Source: Lachnospiraceae bacterium (GTDB taxonomy: Bacteria > Bacillota_A > Clostridia > Lachnospirales > Lachnospiraceae). From it: 43,824 nt of DNA. Shown in pieces: positions 1 through 8,006 of this stretch. A program made the position numbers and the translations under genes. The stretch is taken from positions 1 through 43,824 of the forward strand of contig JAIKXO010000229.1 of the NCBI GenBank assembly GCA_024684065.1, written 5' to 3'. Positions within the stretch are counted from its first letter, which is position 1. Each line of letters starts with the position of its first letter. The notes below the pieces were generated by a model. It was not told the DNA's origin and did not search any database. It saw nothing but the letters and a program-made list of their open reading frames with translations.

Positions 1-540
1 TTTATAGAGGCGGTATCGATGTTAGCCATGGCGGTACCCGGAACAGTTCTCGGTATCGGATATATAAGAGGCTTTTCCTCCGGAGTGTTCAGGACCGGGT
101 TCCTGCAGGGGCTGTACGGAACGGGAGCGCTATTGGTCATCGTATTTATAGTAAGAAGCCTTCCGACCGGAACTAGAAGCGGTATCTCGGCTCTCAGACA
201 GATCGACAAAAGCATAGAAGAGTCGGCTTATGATATGGGAGCCGACAGTTTCAAAGTGTTCATGACGGTAACGCTTCCGCTTATAAAGGACAGTTTCCTG
301 AGCGGTCTGGTGACGGCTTTTGTCCGGAGTATTACAGCTATCAGCGCCATAATTCTTCTGGTCACGCCGCAGTATCTTCTCATTACGGTTCAGATCAATG
401 AATTCGCTGAAAAAGGGGCATACGGGATCGCCTGTGCATTTGCGACGATCCTTATCGCGATCACCTATGGCTCGGTGCTCCTTATGAACATTATTATTAA
501 ACACTTCGGCACAAGCCGTAAATTAGTGGAGGAAGAATAA
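1..540 (+). CDS. ABC transporter permease, iron(III)-type (3' part only)
   Basis: The reading frame is open from base 1, so the gene begins upstream and about 179 C-terminal residues are visible. The protein is a membrane permease of the binding-protein-dependent transport inner-membrane family. The stretch PGTVLGIGYI and the EAA-type loop (EESAYDMGADSFKVFMTVTLPLI), which docks to the ATPase, are characteristic of FbpB/ThiP-like double-domain permeases, and hydrophobic helices flank the loop. The next gene starts directly after its stop codon and encodes the matching ATPase, so the two form one importer, probably for ferric iron or a related small anion or vitamin. The binding protein would lie upstream, outside the window, so the substrate cannot be fixed. 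Family confident; substrate inferred. Confidence 0.85.
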   Translation, partial: FIEAVSMLAMAVPGTVLGIGYIRGFSSGVFRTGFLQGLYGTGALLVIVFIVRSLPTGTRSGISALRQIDKSIEESAYDMGADSFKVFMTVTLPLIKDSFLSGLVTAFVRSITAISAIILLVTPQYLLITVQINEFAEKGAYGIACAFATILIAITYGSVLLMNIIIKHFGTSRKLVEEE

Positions 541-1635
541 ATGGCTAAAGAAAAAAAAGGCATCCGTCTTGAACATATAGGAAAGATATATAAGGATCCC
601 AAGACCGGAAAGGATTTTTATGCGGTAAAGGATACTTCCCTTGAAATAGAGCCCGGGAGCTTTGTCACGCTTTTGGGACCTTCCGGCTGCGGAAAGACTA
701 CTACACTCCGTATGATAGCAGGCTTTGAGAGCCCCGATGAGGGCGAGATCTATCTCGGAGGAGAGGCAATCAACGGCCTTACACCGAATAAGAGGGATAC
801 GGCAATGGTTTTCCAGAGCTATGCGCTGCTTCCCCATTATAATGTTTTCGATAATGTTGCCTATGGCTTAAGGATAAGAAAAGAGAGTCCCGATGTCATA
901 AAAAAGAAAGTAACTGATATCCTGGGGCTTGTGGGGCTTGAGGGCAGGGAGTCGAGGATGACCAACCAGCTTTCGGGCGGCCAGCAGCAGAGAGTTGCGC
1001 TTGCAAGGGCGCTTGTATTGGAGCCCGGAGTCCTTCTCTTTGATGAGCCGCTTTCCAATCTGGATGCGAAGCTTCGTGTCTCCATGAGGACCGAGATCAG
1101 AAGGATCCAGCAGGAGGCAGGGATCACGGCGGTGTATGTAACTCATGACCAGAGTGAGGCAATGGCCATATCCGATAAGATTATAGTTATGAATAAAGGT
1201 GTTGTCGAACAGATGGGATCGCCGCAGGAGATCTATTACCGTCCTAGGAACGAGTTTGTTGCCGATTTTATCGGTGAAGCGAATTTCCTGAAGGGAAAGC
1301 TGGTAGAAAAGAGAGAGAATGGCGGTACGGTAGTTATAAACGGAAGCAGCATCGCGATAATTGATACGGGCGATATCAGAGAAGGAGAGGACTGTACGCT
1401 GCTGCTAAGGCCTGAGGGCGCGTGCATACGCGATGAAGGACAGCTTCCCTGCACCGTGACCTTAAGCTGCTTCATGGGCGGGTACCAGAACTACCATGTA
1501 AAGGTAGGCGACAAGGAAGTAAAGATAATGGATTTCAACCCCAGAAATAAAAAGATCTATGAGGTGGGAGAAAATGCCTGCGTAGCTTTCGAGCCCGATG
1601 ATGCCTACATACTTAAGAACAGGGGAGAGGAATAA
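541..1635 (+). CDS. ABC transporter ATP-binding protein, FbpC/PotA-like
   Basis: This 364-residue ATPase would energise the importer whose permease ends at 540. Walker A (GPSGCGKTT) lies near residue 46, the signature LSGGQQQR near 143, Walker B (LLFDEP) near 163 and the switch histidine (VTHDQ) near 200. The C-terminal ~110 residues (LLLRPEGACI onward) form a TOBE-type regulatory domain, as in the CUT1/iron/polyamine ATPases. The ATG follows the permease stop directly, with GGAGGAAG as ribosome site inside the end of the permease gene, which indicates translational coupling. Substrate class (iron(III), spermidine or sugar) cannot be decided from the ATPase; iron is favoured by the permease type. 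No clear terminator follows. Confidence 0.9.
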   Translation: MAKEKKGIRLEHIGKIYKDPKTGKDFYAVKDTSLEIEPGSFVTLLGPSGCGKTTTLRMIAGFESPDEGEIYLGGEAINGLTPNKRDTAMVFQSYALLPHYNVFDNVAYGLRIRKESPDVIKKKVTDILGLVGLEGRESRMTNQLSGGQQQRVALARALVLEPGVLLFDEPLSNLDAKLRVSMRTEIRRIQQEAGITAVYVTHDQSEAMAISDKIIVMNKGVVEQMGSPQEIYYRPRNEFVADFIGEANFLKGKLVEKRENGGTVVINGSSIAIIDTGDIREGEDCTLLLRPEGACIRDEGQLPCTVTLSCFMGGYQNYHVKVGDKEVKIMDFNPRNKKIYEVGENACVAFEPDDAYILKNRGEE

Positions 1636-1702
1636 TGATATCTCCGTCTGAAGGATGATCCGGGGCGGGGAAAACCACAGGATAGGATAGAATTATCTTA
1701 CT

Positions 1703-1730
1703 TTGTAACAACGTAAGAATTGCATATAAC
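1703..1730 (+). promoter_or_regulatory. Possible promoter of the cobalamin-regulated operon
   Basis: TTGTAA (1703-1708), a 16-base spacer and TATAAC (1725-1730) resemble a sigma-A promoter. It lies about 130 bases ahead of the riboswitch core, so a palindromic repeat (1768-1853) would be inside the transcribed leader. This rests on pattern match only. Confidence 0.3.
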
Positions 1731-1767
1731 TGAATATGAATATGCTTGAGGTGCTTGTTGAAATGTC

Positions 1768-1853
1768 CGTAGTTTGCGCCAAAGCGCACGTAAATTGGCG
1801 CAAACCGTAGTTTGCGCCAAAGCACACGATTTATTTCATAAATCGGCGCAATG
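1768..1853 (-). repeat. Palindromic repeat, two A modules in tandem (copy R1)
   Basis: Two near-identical 23-base direct repeats start at 1768 and 1806, with one mismatch. The second runs into a hairpin CGATTTAT-ttc-ATAAATCG followed by GCGCA, which is the A module of the dispersed family (minus-strand orientation). The first copy lacks the middle of its hairpin. GTTTGCGCCAA/TTGGCGCAAAC is an additional inverted repeat here. The hairpin arms end in AT/AT where other copies have GC/GC or AC/GT. Confidence 0.7.
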
Positions 1854-1859
1854 TCCGGC

Positions 1860-2046
1860 AGTTTTTCAAACAAGGTAAAAGGGAAACAGGTGGAAGTCCT
1901 GTGCGAACCCGTCACTGTAAGCGGTTTGGATATGCATTGCGAAAGCAGCCACTGAGGAACTGTATCTTTGGGAAGGCGCATATATGCCCGGTCCGGTAAA
2001 TCGGACCGGACACTCTTAAGCGAGCCAGGAAACCTGCCTTAAGCAG
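1860..2046 (+). ncRNA. Cobalamin (adenosylcobalamin) riboswitch
   Basis: The conserved landmarks occur in the right order: AAAAGGGAA near 1877, GGTGGAAGTCC near 1889, CCCGTCACTGTAA at 1908-1920 and the B12 box AGCCAGGAAACCTGCC at 2023-2038. A peripheral stem (GGTCCG/CGGACC near 1990-2009) lies between them. The family binds adenosylcobalamin and lowers expression of B12 transport or synthesis genes. Here it precedes the CbiK-domain lipoprotein and a BtuF-like protein, which fits. Ends are approximate. Confidence 0.93.
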
Positions 2047-2172
2047 AATAACTTTGGATCACGCGGATTTGGTTCAATGCAGGTTTTCAGGATTCAGGCA
2101 CTTTATCATACCGGAACATTGCGGCTTTGTTCCGATGTATTTTTTGAGTTTTGAAAACCGATTGAATATAAG

Positions 2173-2209
2173 ACTGTCCGGGTTTAAAATGCATTCCGGA
2201 CGGTTTTTC
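2173..2209 (+). terminator. Intrinsic terminator, likely riboswitch expression platform
   Basis: ACTGTCCGG (2173-2181) pairs with CCGGACGGT (2196-2204), with one G-U pair, and is followed by a T run. It lies ~130 bases after the B12 box and ~120 bases before the first gene, the usual place for transcription control by ligand binding. A second weaker hairpin (CGGTC/GGCCG, 2212-2230) is followed by seven T's to 2240 and could act as backup. Confidence 0.7.
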
Positions 2210-2329
2210 TGCGGTCATTCTTATATGGCCGTATTTTTTTGCGGCGACCGGACAGAGTGTCCATATACTCTATGATCACCGCAGTTAATGATCTGTACTT
2301 GTTAAAAATATAATTTACAGGAGGGAAAG

Positions 2330-4147
2330 ATGAAAAAACTATTGGCTTTGGCATTATGCCTTGGATTGTCTGCGGGAGCGCTGTCAGGGTGCGCCTATCC
2401 CATGGTAAGTACCGTTCCGGCTCCGGCAGAGAGCGAAACGGAGACAGTTGTTGAACTTCCGGAAGCAGAGGAGAGTGAAGAGGAAGCTTTGGAGGAAGAA
2501 GAAAGTGAAGAGGATGAGGAGAACTACGAGACAGGTGATGCGGCCTTAGATGATCCGTTAAACCAGGATGATATAGGAGAAAACGAGCTTCTGACAGTAA
2601 GCTTCGGGACAAGCTTTAACGATAGCAGAAGGATGACTATCGGGGCTATAGAGAAGGACCTTTCGGATGCGTTCCCGGATTATTCGGTAAGAAGAGCATT
2701 CACGAGCCAGATCATCATAGATCATGTAAAGGAAAGGGACGGAGAGGTTATCGACAACGTTACGGAGGCCCTTGAGAGAGCGGTTTCTAACGGAGTAAAG
2801 AATCTTATAGTCCAGCCTACCCATCTTATGCACGGCTTTGAATATAACGATCTCGTGGAAGAGCTTGCAGAGTATTCCGATGCCTTTGATAAGATAATCA
2901 TCTCGGAGCCGTTACTTAACACTGATGATGATTTCAAAGCCGTTGCAAAGGCCATAACGAACAGGACGAAGGAGTATGATGACGGTGAGACGGCCATATG
3001 CTTCATGGGACACGGAACGGAAGCTGAATCCAACGGAGTCTATGAAAAGATGCAGCAGGTATTAAGCGATGAAGGCTTTGATAATTATTTCATAGGGACG
3101 GTTGAAGCCGAACCGTCGGTTGATGATGTTCTTAAGAAGGTTAAAGAGGGAAACTATAAAAGAGTCGTTTTAGAGCCCCTTATGGTAGTCGCCGGGGATC
3201 ATGCCAATAATGATATGGCAGGAGATGAAGATGATTCATGGAAATCCGTCTTTGAGGCTGCGGGTTATCCGGCAGAATGCATTTTAGAGGGCCTTGGACA
3301 GAATGAAGACATCAGAAAGATCTATGTAGAACATTGCAGAGAGGCTATAGAAGACGCAGACCTTATCGCCGACAGTTCCGAAATGGCGGTTGTAGAGGAT
3401 GTCATGGAGGCGGGTATGGAACCCGTCTCCGCTTCCGATATCGAAAACGGAACCTATCAGATAGAAGTGGATTCAAGTTCCTCAATGTTTAGGATAACCG
3501 AATGCGAGCTTACGGTAGAGGATGGTGATATGACCGCAGTCCTGACGATGGGAGGGACAGGATACCTTTACGTATACGAAGGGACGTCACAAGAGGCTGT
3601 AAAAGCTCCGGAAGAGGACTATATCCCTTTTGAGGAGACAGATGAAGGAACTCATACCTTTACCGTAAAGCCCGAGGCCCTGGATGCCCCCTTTGAGCTG
3701 GCGGCTTTCAGCAGGAACAAGGAAAAATGGTATGACAGGACACTGGTCTTTAAAGCGGATTCACTTCCGGAGAGTGCGTTGAAAAACGTCGAGACGGAAG
3801 CACTGGCAGATACCGTCAGGCGGCTGGAGCTTAAGGACGGGGAATATGAAGTGGGGGTAAAGCTTTCCGGAGGTTCGGGGAAGGCAAGTGTAGAGAGTCC
3901 GGCAAAGATTACCGTTAAAGGAGATATGGTTACGGCTGAAATAGTTTTTTCAAGTCCCAATTACGATTATATGACGGTTGCCGGAGAAAAGTATCTTCCG
4001 GTCAACACCGAAGGCAACTCGACCTTTGAGATCCCCATAGACGGATTTGACCATGAGATGGCCGTCACAGCGGATACAACGGCGATGAGCAAGCCTCATG
4101 AGATCGAATATACTTTGTATTTTGATTCTGAAACGATAGAGAAATGA
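2330..4147 (+). CDS. cbiK: Surface lipoprotein with CbiK-type cobaltochelatase domain and two C-terminal beta domains
   Basis: 605 residues. A lipoprotein signal ends in LSGC (Cys21), followed by a very acidic linker (about 30-80). Residues ~85-350 match anaerobic sirohydrochlorin cobaltochelatase CbiK: VSFGTSFNDSR, the GHGT motif with His228, and AGDHANNDM with His291. The two histidines lie 63 apart, matching the spacing of the metal/catalytic pair His145/His207 of Salmonella CbiK. CbiK inserts Co(II) into sirohydrochlorin and is normally cytoplasmic; here it would sit outside the membrane. Residues ~364-482 and ~495-605 are two beta-rich domains (the second with SSPNYDYM and ADTTAM) that resemble haem-binding NEAT/Shp-like modules; that assignment is tentative. 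It is the first gene behind a cobalamin riboswitch, with ribosome site AGGAGGG. It may load or remodel metal in scavenged tetrapyrroles. The stop codon lies inside a repeat fragment. Confidence 0.85.
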   Translation: MKKLLALALCLGLSAGALSGCAYPMVSTVPAPAESETETVVELPEAEESEEEALEEEESEEDEENYETGDAALDDPLNQDDIGENELLTVSFGTSFNDSRRMTIGAIEKDLSDAFPDYSVRRAFTSQIIIDHVKERDGEVIDNVTEALERAVSNGVKNLIVQPTHLMHGFEYNDLVEELAEYSDAFDKIIISEPLLNTDDDFKAVAKAITNRTKEYDDGETAICFMGHGTEAESNGVYEKMQQVLSDEGFDNYFIGTVEAEPSVDDVLKKVKEGNYKRVVLEPLMVVAGDHANNDMAGDEDDSWKSVFEAAGYPAECILEGLGQNEDIRKIYVEHCREAIEDADLIADSSEMAVVEDVMEAGMEPVSASDIENGTYQIEVDSSSSMFRITECELTVEDGDMTAVLTMGGTGYLYVYEGTSQEAVKAPEEDYIPFEETDEGTHTFTVKPEALDAPFELAAFSRNKEKWYDRTLVFKADSLPESALKNVETEALADTVRRLELKDGEYEVGVKLSGGSGKASVESPAKITVKGDMVTAEIVFSSPNYDYMTVAGEKYLPVNTEGNSTFEIPIDGFDHEMAVTADTTAMSKPHEIEYTLYFDSETIEK

Positions 4148-4172
4148 TTATTTGCTTCGCAAATCGGCGCGG
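4141..4172 (-). repeat. Deleted palindromic repeat (copy R2)
   Basis: GAAATGATT, the outer end of the three-hairpin family, is joined directly to the A-module hairpin TTTGC-ttc-GCAAA followed by CGGCGC; the B hairpin and most of C are missing. The upstream gene's TGA stop lies within GAAATGATT. Copy R7 at 12016-12050 shows the same kind of internal deletion. Confidence 0.65.
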
Positions 4173-4190
4173 AAGAGGAAATGAAGTGAG

Positions 4191-5498
4191 ATGAGGAGAT
4201 GGCTTACCTTCCTTGTTGTTATGTCAACCATAATTACCGGTTGCGGGGGACTTGTACCGTCCACGCAGCCGGAAGATCCTTCCACGGGACTTTTCGGTGA
4301 AAAAACCGGTCAACATCAGGTATACACTGCTGTGGACCGGGAAGATTACAGAGATACGGAAGCGGAACACGGAACGGATAATGAAACAGAATATGGTTTA
4401 CATAATATTGGAAAAACCGAATTAAAATATGCTGAGGGATTTTCAATAGATCATTTTGATAACGGGCTGTGTCTGATAACTATACCGGAATCCGGAAGAT
4501 ACCTTATTATACCAGAAAAAGACAGGGTTACGGATCAGACCGGAGTAAGTGCGGAGACTTCGGAAAGCGGAGAAAGTGACATCCCGGAAACACTGCTAAA
4601 TGATCCCGGGATCACTGTAATAAAGAAGCCGGTTGACAATATCTATCTGGCTTCTTCCTCCGTCATGGATTTTTATGATAAGCTTGGCTGCCTTGATAAT
4701 GTAGCAATGACAAGCACAAGGCCTTCAGACTGGAGCCTGGAAAATGTAAGAGACAGGGTTGAGAGCGGAGAGATCTCATACATCGGCAAATACAGCTCCC
4801 CTGATTATGAACTTCTGCTTAACGGCAGTTGCGGCCTTGCGATCGAAAACACCATGATCTATCATAATCCCGAAGCAAAAGAGCTCATTGAAAAGATGGG
4901 TATCCCCGTCTTAGTTGAGCGTTCAAGCTATGAAGCGCATCCATTGGGACGGATGGAATGGATAAAGCTCTATGGCTGTCTTATGGATAAGGAGAAAGAA
5001 GCGGAAGAATATTTCGACAAAAAGCTTGCCGAGCTTAACGAAAGCCTTACCGGCGTAAAATATGACAAAAAGGTGCTGTTTTTTTATATTACGGCCGGAG
5101 GCTATGTAAACGTAAGGAAGCCCGGCGATTATATCGCAAGAATGATAGAACTTGCGGGAGGCGACTATGCACTTTCCGATATCGGGGCTGACGAAGAAAA
5201 TGCCTTATCCACAATGAATATTTCCCTTGAGGATTTTTATCTTAAGGGGAAGGATGCCGATATTCTGATCTATAACAGCACGGTTGACGGAGGGGTCAGG
5301 GATATTTCGCAGCTTCTTGAGAAAAGCGCGCTGCTTAAGGACTTCAGATCCGTGAAAGAAGGAAATGTCTTCTGTACGAATAAGGATATGTTCCAGGAGA
5401 CAACCGGTGCCTGCGACATGATAGCCGAGCTGTCCGAGGTGATAAGCGGAAAGTCCGGCGATACAGACAGTATGAAATATCTGCACAGACTGAGGTAA
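4191..5498 (+). CDS. ABC transporter substrate-binding lipoprotein, BtuF/FepB-like
   Basis: 435 residues. The signal ends in IITGC, so it should be a lipid-anchored extracellular protein. After a hydrophilic, low-complexity stretch (~25-75), residues ~130-430 show the metal-chelate/corrinoid binding fold: IYLASSSVMDFYDKLGCLDNV, a central helix, and the C-terminal lobe with KAELNESLTG-like and IELAGGDYALSD segments (class III binding proteins, COG0614 type). It is 43 bases behind the CbiK-domain gene and under the same riboswitch, so a corrinoid, cobalt or iron chelate is the likely ligand. No permease or ATPase follows; it would have to use components encoded elsewhere, or act with the preceding lipoprotein. 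Its stop is only 10 bases from the end of a convergent gene, with no terminator visible. Confidence 0.8.
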   Translation: MRRWLTFLVVMSTIITGCGGLVPSTQPEDPSTGLFGEKTGQHQVYTAVDREDYRDTEAEHGTDNETEYGLHNIGKTELKYAEGFSIDHFDNGLCLITIPESGRYLIIPEKDRVTDQTGVSAETSESGESDIPETLLNDPGITVIKKPVDNIYLASSSVMDFYDKLGCLDNVAMTSTRPSDWSLENVRDRVESGEISYIGKYSSPDYELLLNGSCGLAIENTMIYHNPEAKELIEKMGIPVLVERSSYEAHPLGRMEWIKLYGCLMDKEKEAEEYFDKKLAELNESLTGVKYDKKVLFFYITAGGYVNVRKPGDYIARMIELAGGDYALSDIGADEENALSTMNISLEDFYLKGKDADILIYNSTVDGGVRDISQLLEKSALLKDFRSVKEGNVFCTNKDMFQETTGACDMIAELSEVISGKSGDTDSMKYLHRLR

Positions 5499-5508
5499 AC
5501 CGGCGCAG

Positions 5509-6264
5509 TTAAATATTCCACTGAAGAAGAGTGGACAGGAACCTTTTCAGAGCCGGTGACTCGGGCGCGGCAAAGAGGTTTTCGCTTATTCCGGATTCCG
5601 CGATCTTACCGTCCCATAAAAATATCGTTTTTTCGCAGGCTTTTCTCGCAAACCCCATTTCATGCGTCACTATAATGAAGTGACGGCCTTCATCCTTTAA
5701 TTCACGTATCATATTAAGAACTTCTACCGTATATTCAGGATCCAGGGCACTGGTGGGCTCGTCTAAAAGGATCAGGGAAGGGTTCGGGGCGATGGCCCGG
5801 GCGATAGCGATCCTCTGGGCCTGTCCGCCGGAAAGGGCATAGGGGTATTTATCGGCTTCTTTACTGAGACCGAAACGGGATAGAAGCTCCATGCCCCGGT
5901 CTCTTGCCTCTTTTTTTCCGATGCCGTGTACCTTTATAAGCGGCAGGGTGATATTTTCTATGGCTGTCAGGTGCTTTAAAAGGCCTTCCTGCTGGAAAAC
6001 GAAACCCAGCTGTCTCCGGTAGGAAAGCCGCATCATAGAATCGTTTTTTGCACCCCCGCCGTTTCCGTAGGGGGAGAGTCCGTTTAGCTCGGCTTTTCCG
6101 GAACTCGGCTCAAGCAGCCCACCCAAAATGCGAAGAAGCGTGGATTTTCCGCCGCCGGAGGATCCGATGATCGCAAGAGTGTTAAAATCATCCTCGTAAT
6201 CGACGGCATCGAGCACGGTGTGTTCTCCAAAGCGTTTTGTGAGCTTTTCCAGCTTAATTTTCAT
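5509..6264 (-). CDS. Polar amino acid ABC transporter ATP-binding protein (GlnQ/HisP-like)
   Basis: About 251 residues from the chosen ATG. Walker A (GSSGGGKST), the Q-loop (GFVFQQEGLL), signature LSGGQAQR, Walker B (LILLDEPTSALDPE) and switch histidine (VTHEMGFA) are all present, and the LDPE/HEMGFA pattern is typical of the polar amino acid ATPases. A longer reading from TTG at 6282 is possible, but AAAGGAAG lies inside that extension at the right distance from the ATG at 6264, so the ATG is preferred. It overlaps the permease gene by 11 bases. Third gene of the minus-strand operon starting near 8176; it powers uptake of the ligand delivered by the 7039-7899 lipoprotein. Confidence 0.92.
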   Translation of the reverse strand: MKIKLEKLTKRFGEHTVLDAVDYEDDFNTLAIIGSSGGGKSTLLRILGGLLEPSSGKAELNGLSPYGNGGGAKNDSMMRLSYRRQLGFVFQQEGLLKHLTAIENITLPLIKVHGIGKKEARDRGMELLSRFGLSKEADKYPYALSGGQAQRIAIARAIAPNPSLILLDEPTSALDPEYTVEVLNMIRELKDEGRHFIIVTHEMGFARKACEKTIFLWDGKIAESGISENLFAAPESPALKRFLSTLLQWNI

Positions 6265-7039
6265 AGCCAAACTTCCTTTCAAGCCATTCGCTGAAATAAG
6301 TGACGGGAAGCGTTAAGAGGAGATACAGGGCAGCAAGGAGAAAATAACACTCAAACATCTTAAAGTTTAAGGAGCTTATCTCCCGCATGGTCTGTGCAAG
6401 CTCCGTGACCGCGATAACGGAAAGGAGTGAGGAGTCCTTGATGATGGAAGCAAACTGTCCGGTCAGCGCTGGAACCGTCCGCGAGAGCATCTGAGGAAGG
6501 ATGATCTCCCTTATGATGCCTTTTCTGTCAAGTCCGATGGCTATACCGATCTCGATCTGCTTGTTTTCCATGGAAAGATAACTGCCGCGTATGATCTCAG
6601 ATATGTACGCTCCCTCGAAGACGGAAAGGATACAAATACCGGACACAAGGCGGTTTTCTATACCCCAGGCGGTCCCGATGATATAGAAAAAAAGATATAT
6701 CTGCGCAAGAAGCGGAGTTCCGCGTATAAGCTTTACATATGCCGAGAAAAAATAACGCAGCAGAAGAACCCGGCTGTTTTGTGAAACCGCGCTTACGATG
6801 CCGATAAGAAGGCTGAAAAAAAGACTTGCGGCGCTTAAAACCAGGGTCATCTTAAAGCCCTGCAGAAGACGGCGTTTTACCTCGGCCAGGAAGGAATAAT
6901 CAAGGCTGACATTGATCCGTTTAAGCGAAACGGTCACAAGAAGAACAGCAGCCGAGATGATGACCGCATAGTTAAAAGCCGCCTTCCATGCAGGAGTTTT
7001 CTCATTTTTTACTGAGATGAAAATATCAGAGAGCTTCAT
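6254..7039 (-). CDS. Polar amino acid ABC transporter permease (HisM/GlnP family)
   Basis: 261 residues with about five hydrophobic helices. The family pattern is clear: LLQGFKMTLVLSAASL at the first conserved helix, YVKLIRGTPLLAQIYLFFY (the RGTP motif) and the EAA loop IEIGIAIGLDRKGIIREIILPQ. An extra N-terminal helix (~25-42) precedes the conserved core. Its ATG shares one base with the stop of the binding-protein gene (TAATG), and its end overlaps the ATPase start, so the three genes are translationally coupled. A single permease suggests a homodimer in the membrane. Confidence 0.93.
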   Translation of the reverse strand: MKLSDIFISVKNEKTPAWKAAFNYAVIISAAVLLVTVSLKRINVSLDYSFLAEVKRRLLQGFKMTLVLSAASLFFSLLIGIVSAVSQNSRVLLLRYFFSAYVKLIRGTPLLAQIYLFFYIIGTAWGIENRLVSGICILSVFEGAYISEIIRGSYLSMENKQIEIGIAIGLDRKGIIREIILPQMLSRTVPALTGQFASIIKDSSLLSVIAVTELAQTMREISSLNFKMFECYFLLAALYLLLTLPVTYFSEWLERKFGYEN

Positions 7040-7899
7040 TAATACTGTTCATCAAGGTCGAAGAACCACTGAAATCCGTTTTCTTCAAATTCCTGTTTTT
7101 TACCGGGCATATATTTCTCGCCAAGCTCATCAAGCTTTCCGCTTTGATAGTAGTCTTTTATGAAAGCATTGAGCTGATCCGTAAGCTCTGTATTTCCTTC
7201 CGCGACCGCGATTCCCCATCCGCCGGTCTCGGCATGGGAAAGTGAGATACATTTGGTCTTGTCAGGATTATCATCATGGTAGTTTGTGCAGGTCAGCTCA
7301 TCATAGATGAACCCGTCAGCCTTTCCCTGGAGAACCTCGTTTATACATGCGCTCTCATCACTCAGTACGGTAAGCGTTGCCTGAGGGAAGAATTCTTCCG
7401 CATAGATATGACCTACAGTCCCGCTTTTTACCGCAATAGTTATTTCAGGTGAATCAAAGTCAGCATCGGTTTCCGCCTTCGAACCGGCAGAAGCTAAGAT
7501 CGCGATCTTTGCGAGGGCGTACGCATCCGAAAAATCCACAAGCTTATCACGTTCCTCGGTGATTGACATGGCCGATATCACGGCATCCGCTTTTCCAGTC
7601 TGAAGAGCGGGGATCAGTCCGTCCCAGGACGTGTCGTCTATTACGATGTCATATCCGTATTCCGTTCCGAAATCCTTTATAAGATCAACATCTACTCCGG
7701 TCGGTTCACCGTTTTCATCCTTATAGTCAAAGGGCGGATAGGCAAGCTCGATTCCGATATGGAGAGTCTTTTTTTCCTCTGGGGCAGGCTGGGCCGCGCT
7801 CTGATTTACGGGGCTTACGGGCACACAGGCAGTCAGAGCTGTTACAGCGATCATGGAGAGCAGTATGCCGACGGTGCGTTTAACAGTCATTTTTTTCAT
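7039..7899 (-). CDS. Polar amino acid ABC transporter substrate-binding lipoprotein
   Basis: About 286 residues. The signal peptide ends in LTAC, giving a membrane-anchored binding protein. The mature part is family 3 (SBP_bac_3): IGIELAYPPFDYKDENGEP, GVDVDLIKDF, DTSWDGLIPALQTGKADAV and SMSITEERDKLVDFSDAY. These are the usual ligand-cleft segments for polar or cationic amino acids; the exact amino acid cannot be read out. The start is set at ATG 7899 because AGGAAGGAGG lies just upstream; a longer frame to 7953 would read into the palindromic repeat and is not likely translated. First gene of the operon with the permease and ATPase. Confidence 0.93.
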   Translation of the reverse strand: MKKMTVKRTVGILLSMIAVTALTACVPVSPVNQSAAQPAPEEKKTLHIGIELAYPPFDYKDENGEPTGVDVDLIKDFGTEYGYDIVIDDTSWDGLIPALQTGKADAVISAMSITEERDKLVDFSDAYALAKIAILASAGSKAETDADFDSPEITIAVKSGTVGHIYAEEFFPQATLTVLSDESACINEVLQGKADGFIYDELTCTNYHDDNPDKTKCISLSHAETGGWGIAVAEGNTELTDQLNAFIKDYYQSGKLDELGEKYMPGKKQEFEENGFQWFFDLDEQY

Positions 7900-7917
7900 G
7901 GTAAAATCCTCCTTCCT

Positions 7918-8006
7918 GCGCCGATTTGCGGAGCAAATCGTGCGCTCAGGCACGAACTTCAGTTCGTGCCGAATAAGTCCGATCTTTAGATCGAATCATT
8001 TCCTAT
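7918..8006 (+). repeat. Three-hairpin palindromic repeat, complete (copy R3)
   Basis: Module A at 7918-7945 (GCGCCGATTTGC/GCAAATCGTGCGC, one bulged T), module B at 7949-7970 (GGCACGAAC/GTTCGTGCC) and module C at 7980-8003 (CGATCT/AGATCG followed by AATCATTTCC). It is in tandem with copy R4. Both lie in the leader of the minus-strand amino acid transport operon, where they would be transcribed in the opposite sense. Confidence 0.85.

Noticed and set aside
2054..2275. 73-residue plus-strand frame after the riboswitch
   Set aside because: It spans the expression platform and terminator hairpins, has no ribosome site and no recognisable sequence.
5498..5509. Repeat fragment at the convergent gene ends (CGGCGCAGTTAA)
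   Set aside because: Only about eight bases match the family; probably chance.
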